Positions 60,099-64,000 of a stretch of 64,000 nucleotides of DNA are shown one piece after another. Origin of the DNA: Gigaspora rosea (lineage: Eukaryota > Glomeromycota > Glomeromycetes > Diversisporales > Gigasporaceae); the NCBI GenBank assembly GCA_003550325.1, contig QKWP01001677.1, positions 19,422-83,421 of the forward strand, given 5' to 3'. A program made the translations under genes and the position numbers. The notes under the pieces are model-generated. The model searched no databases. It had not been told where the DNA came from and saw only the letters and a program-made list of their open reading frames with translations. The first letter of the stretch is position 1. Each line of letters begins with the position of its first letter.

Positions 60099-60530
60099 TG
60101 CTTTGATTTTTTTGAAATTTATAAAAATAGCTTATTTTTTTAAAACTTTAAAGCTAAATAATTTTTGATCTACTGGTCTATTTTAAATGATTTTACTACC
60201 AAACTGTTTGTCTCTTTAAGACAATTCCAATGAGCTAAAAATCATAAAAATCCAATCACAGAGTCATAAGAAAATGTGCTATCAAATAGGTGATGAATCT
60301 GAAATTGGTTTATATAGATCAAACCAATTTTAGGTGTATTACCTATTTGACAGTACATTTTCTTATGACCCTGTGATTGGATTTTTATAATTTTGGACTT
60401 GCTGGAATCGTCTCAAAGAGATGAACATTTTGGTAGTAAAATCATTTAAAATGGACCAATAGATCAAAAATTACATAGCTTTAAAGTTTAAAAAAATAAC
60501 CTTTTTTTATAAATTCCAAAAATCGGAGCA
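60099..60530. mobile_element. Palindromic TA-target element inside the hAT gene
   Basis: The ends TGCTTTGATTTTTTTGAAAT and the inverse of TGCTCCGATTTTTGGAAT are flanked by TA. The interior is one long hairpin with CTACTGGTC...AATGATTTTACTACCAAA modules, CAATCACAG/CTGTGATTG and a central inverted repeat AAACCAATTT. It separates the central and C-terminal parts of the transposase. Confidence 0.6.
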
Positions 60531-62133
60531 TATGTTTATTTTTAACACTATAAATATATATATATTGTATAAATTAATACATTATATTTGTTACACAATT
60601 TACATTTTATATTACAAACTAGCCTATCTTTGATTTGAGTAATAAGTTGGGAAGACCATCCAAGTTCCTCAAAATACTGGAATTTAAACTATAGGTCTAA
60701 CACTATCACCGAAATATGCTATACATTGGTTTTTTTACAATATTCCAGAAGCTTAGTAGTTGCAGCTTGACACCTTTGTATAAGCTATTGTGGTATATTA
60801 TGTCTTTGTTGAGTTTCTTTAAGTGTTTCAAGCAATATATGATAAAGAGGAACAACCATTGACAACGTTGGATACTCAGATGAGACATAATAATCGTTGC
60901 TATGCCCAATCGATATATGCAAATTTAGCTTTTATTTTTTTTAAATAAAAAATTTATAAATTATTACATCTTATAAAATAATTTACTAACCGTTTTTGAA
61001 TGGTTTCAAAACTTTAACTAAAAGTTTAATTGTTTCTTATTCATCATCATTAAGAACATGCTGTCGTAAATCTGTCTCAGCTAAAGTAACAGTATCCAAT
61101 ACCATTTGCAGCATCACAGCCCGATTACACATTTCAAAAGTCGAATTCTATCTTGTGCTTATATTGAGAATTGGGTTTAATTGATTAATACCATGAAATT
61201 GACATGCCATTTTAGTTTCTCATGCCGTTTTGGTAATCCTCTAATACTTCTAATTAATATGCGTAACTAAATAAAAAAAAATAAAATAATAATAAATAAA
61301 TAAATAATAATAGAATTAGTCCAATTACATTTAACTAATAGAAATACTACTCTTTCCAACTTATCTTCTACAATATTTAGCATGCTTTGCACCGCAAGAT
61401 TTAAAATGTAGGCAAAGCAATGAACTGATTGCTGAGTACTGTCGAACTGAATATCACTTTGTGATAAAGATTCAGCAAAAATTTGCAAAAATCTATTATT
61501 GGATGATGCATTGTCACATGTAATCACAACTATTTTTAAAATAATTCCCATATCTTGAAGACTCATTTTCATTGCATTTGAGATTCAGTACCCGTATGTG
61601 ATCCTTTTATACTAATAAAATCTAACAAAATGCCTCTAAGTTTCCATAAATTATTAAGATAGTGAATAGTTACTGCCATAAATGACTTATCAAATGAATC
61701 AGTCATCCAAATATCAGTAGTTAGTGCTATGCCTCCAGGAATTTCTTGTAACTTTGCTTGAAGCTTTATGCATTCCTCTACAAAATCGCACCTTACATAT
61801 TTTCTTATTAGATCGGCTGAAGGTGCTGTAAAAAAAATTTCTTAAATATTTATATTTTATCATCATATTGCATTATAATTTAATATTATACCTGCTGCAT
61901 GAGGCTCTAAATACTTAAAAATCAATTCAAGTTCTATATCTTCAGTAATTTGAAATGGTCAGTTGTGTTTAATAATCCATCGCTTGATAAGATTATTTAG
62001 TTCATCTTTACTGAAAGGTTCATGATGATTATAATTGATCTAGTAAATAGAATTATATCTTAGATAACTTGTAACTTCTTTAACTATTGCATATTTTCAA
62101 AACTTACATTATTGTTATTTAATATATCAATTA

Positions 62134-62664
62134 GGGGGCATCCATAAATAACGTTATGTTTGAGAGGGGGGTTCCCCAAAATATAACGATTTTTCACTAT
62201 ATAGGAGGGTCCCCCCCAACATAACGCAATTTTTTTATTAAAATTTGTCCAAAACTTGATCCAGTGGTCCAAATTGGATGATTTTGGTACTATTCGAATC
62301 GTCTCGAGGAGAGGATTCGAATAGTACCAATTTCATTTGATTTGGAGCACTGGGTCATGTTTTATTAACGAAATACTATTGGTTATTATGTTTTCTTATA
62401 AAATTACTATAAAATCAATAGTATTTCGTTAATAAAACGTGATCCAGTAATCCAAATGAAATGATTTTGGTACCATTGGATTCGTCTCATAGAGACGAAT
62501 CGAATGGTACCAAAATCATCCAAATTGGACCACTGGATCATAATATATTCAAGGTTTTGTAAAATTATATATATAAACATACGGATTTTGAAAAATTTTT
62601 TTATATAGTAGAGGGGGTCTAGCGCTACTATGAGGGGTACATAACGTTATTTATGGATGCCCCC
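62134..62664. mobile_element. TTA-target MITE, family A copy 2 (531 bp)
   Basis: Almost perfect TIRs GGGGGCATCCATAAATAACG with TTA on both sides (62131-62133, 62665-62667). Full-length homologue of 9623-10155. It interrupts the N-terminal half of the hAT transposase, so it is younger than that gene. Inside, GGTACCATTGGATTCGTCTC faces its inverse across a few bases. Confidence 0.88.
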
Positions 62665-62929
62665 TTATAGAAATATTGCGTTGTTTTTTTACATCCAATT
62701 CTTTTAACTCAGGTACTTTGTTTTTATACTGCTTAAGGTGCTTTCTAAGATTTGATATCGTTCCATCTTGATACACTAATTTGTATTACAGAAATCACAT
62801 TTTGCAAAACCATTCTCTTTTTTAAAGTATGACTATACAAAAGATCTGTAATACAAACAAATATAAGTAAAACATTTTAAATATAGTAAAAAAACAAACC
62901 TTTTTAAAAAAGTTTCATTTTACCTAGTA

Positions 62930-63145
62930 GGTACAACTATAGATAGCGGTGAAATTAAATTTTAATTTTGTAAATTTCAACGTTTGAAAATTAAATTCAA
63001 CTGTTAAAACTGAGATTATTTTCAACAGTTGAAATTAATTTAATAGTCAAAATTAATTCAATGGTTGAAATTAAATTAATCGTCAAAATTAATTCAACTA
63101 TTGAAATAATTTAATCATTAAAATTAATTTGGCTGTACCAGAAAC
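62930..63145. repeat. TTGAAATTAATTT inverted/tandem repeat
   Basis: Alternating ATTCAACTGTTGAAATTAAT-like and TTAATCGTCAAAATTAATTC-like units giving overlapping hairpins. No coding capacity. Confidence 0.6.
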
Positions 63146-64000
63146 AGAGTGCAATGTAGTGTATGTTATCTGAGGAGTGAAATAATGTGAACAAATACTG
63201 TTCTTTAATTGGTTATATTTTCACATGACATTGTAGTCTGATTTGCTTTTTATATTAAACCAGTTTGATATGGCTTTTATAGTGCTATTTGTACATGATT
63301 ATCCCTTCCAAAGGATTATTTTAAGTATTTCAAGTTTAAGTTATGCCTCATTTTTTGTTTAATTTATTTCTGATATTACTGGTTTTGTCTATTGATATAT
63401 CACTTGATTTAAGTATTCAAAAATATATATATATATATTTTTAATATTTACTAACACTATTTACGACTTCATTCTCATAAAAAATGCTTTTTATACTGTG
63501 TTTCATCATAACACCTAAATAAGTTAAACTTTTAGATATGATTAAATGATTAAAGTTAAAAAAAATTCTATACAAATTTAATTTCTAATTATAAAATATT
63601 GAATAAACCACAAGGCAAAAATAAAATAGCGACCCGTCGCTATGCGACCTCTATATAATCGACAATCATTTTAGAGATTGGCAATCATATACAAACAATG
63701 ATAATCGCTTGATTTTTTTTGTTAAGTTTTTTTTTCTTCTAGGCCCGACCGACCATTTAGAAGCCACTTGTTTTTATATCCCTTAGATTGTAACACAGGC
63801 AAATTTGCCTGCGTATTTTAAAATTTTTAATAAAATTTTAAATATTGATTTTAGCCATATCTTTTCTAAGTAAAAAATATTCTTTAAGTTTTGTTTTAGT
63901 AACTTTGTTATAAAATTTTTTTAAAATCATTAGAAAACTTTAATATAATAAATGTTTAAAGTTCTTGTATTGGCATTTTTACTATTAAAATTTTTCTTTA
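63146..64000. other. AT-rich DNA ending in a TAGCGACC-family end
   Basis: No gene seen. At 63615-63725 GCAAAAATAAAATAGCGACC, CGTCGCTATGCGACC and ATCATTTTAGAGATTGGCAA match the left end of the element at 2727, so a third family member probably begins here and runs out of the window. Confidence 0.5.

Larger units (their letters stand above)
59700..62840 (-). pseudogene. hAT transposase gene, broken and invaded
   Basis: Read on the minus strand from 62840. A BED zinc finger comes first (KCDFCNTN, then after a frame break SNLRKHLKQYKNKVPELKEL, about 62815-62690). A central region follows (EPFSKDELNNLIKRWIIKHN near 62010; IPGGIALTTDIWMTDSFDKS near 61730) with a probable intron at about 61897-61828. 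Next come the conserved VVITCDNASSNNRFL and VHCFAYILNLAVQSM (61567-61370), then LRQHVLNDDE (about 61050) and YFEELGWSSQLITQIKDRL (about 60640). The hAT C-terminal dimerisation domain is at 60000-59730 (ELDLYTSAPLADPNIDILE, NEISYSNLSKFA, NRLNDKTVQIAMCL). Frameshifts, stops and two inserted elements (62134-62664, 60099-60530) make it non-functional. The termini of its own element were not located. Confidence 0.85.

Overview
The window is very AT-rich eukaryotic DNA made mostly of transposons and inverted repeats, with a small gene island of three intron-rich genes. Short introns with standard GT-AG borders, an AVO2-like ankyrin gene (a TORC2 subunit known from fungi), a Ty3/gypsy retrotransposon and abundant hAT, Tc1/mariner and TTA-target elements point to a fungus. 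The repeat load and base composition suggest an early-diverging one, possibly an arbuscular mycorrhizal (Glomeromycotina) genome. The lineage is inference; no rRNA or other marker is present.

Layout. 0.3-20 kb is a dense nest of non-autonomous elements, many with both terminal inverted repeats (TIRs) and an exact target-site duplication (TSD): hAT-type (338-909, 935-1330, 5249-7110, 9193-9484, 10561-12267), a Mutator-like one (13768-14069), a pogo-like one (8234-8437), and a set with GGG... ends and TTA/TAA TSDs (9623-10155, 12397-13675, 15653-16902, 17023-19691; also 49148-49307 and 62134-62664). 17.0-19.7 kb is a large palindrome whose two arms carry the same insertion at mirror positions. 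20.37-24.77 kb is a decayed Tc1/mariner-type transposon with long TIRs, followed by a tRNA-derived SINE (24870-25481) with a 13-bp TSD.

The gene island (26.9-36.5 kb) holds three minus-strand genes whose exons I joined by hand into open frames: a WRAP73/WDR8 WD40 protein (10 exons, 432 aa), an AVO2-like ankyrin protein (8 exons, 268 aa) and an unrecognised 220-aa protein (3 exons). Their introns are short and clean and their frames unbroken, in contrast to everything around them.

36.5-43.3 kb has low-complexity DNA, a TAGCGACC-family element and a badly decayed protein-like stretch. 43.3-48.2 kb is an array of roughly 200-bp palindromic units invaded by at least three other elements. 49520-59372 is a nearly complete Ty3/gypsy LTR retrotransposon (Gag, protease, extra zinc-knuckle and Cys-rich block, RT-RNase H, integrase, accessory 3' ORF) with LTRs, PBS, PPT and TSD. 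It has several in-frame stops, most of them TGA, and transition-biased LTR divergence. 59.7-62.85 kb is a broken hAT transposase gene on the minus strand carrying two nested non-autonomous elements.

The most unusual signal is a degenerate half-module (core AATCATCnAAATTGG, then a GATCAAAAGTTATT-like tail) joined in mirror pairs around a CTCAATGAG-type centre. It recurs in at least six different inverted-repeat elements whose ends are otherwise unrelated.
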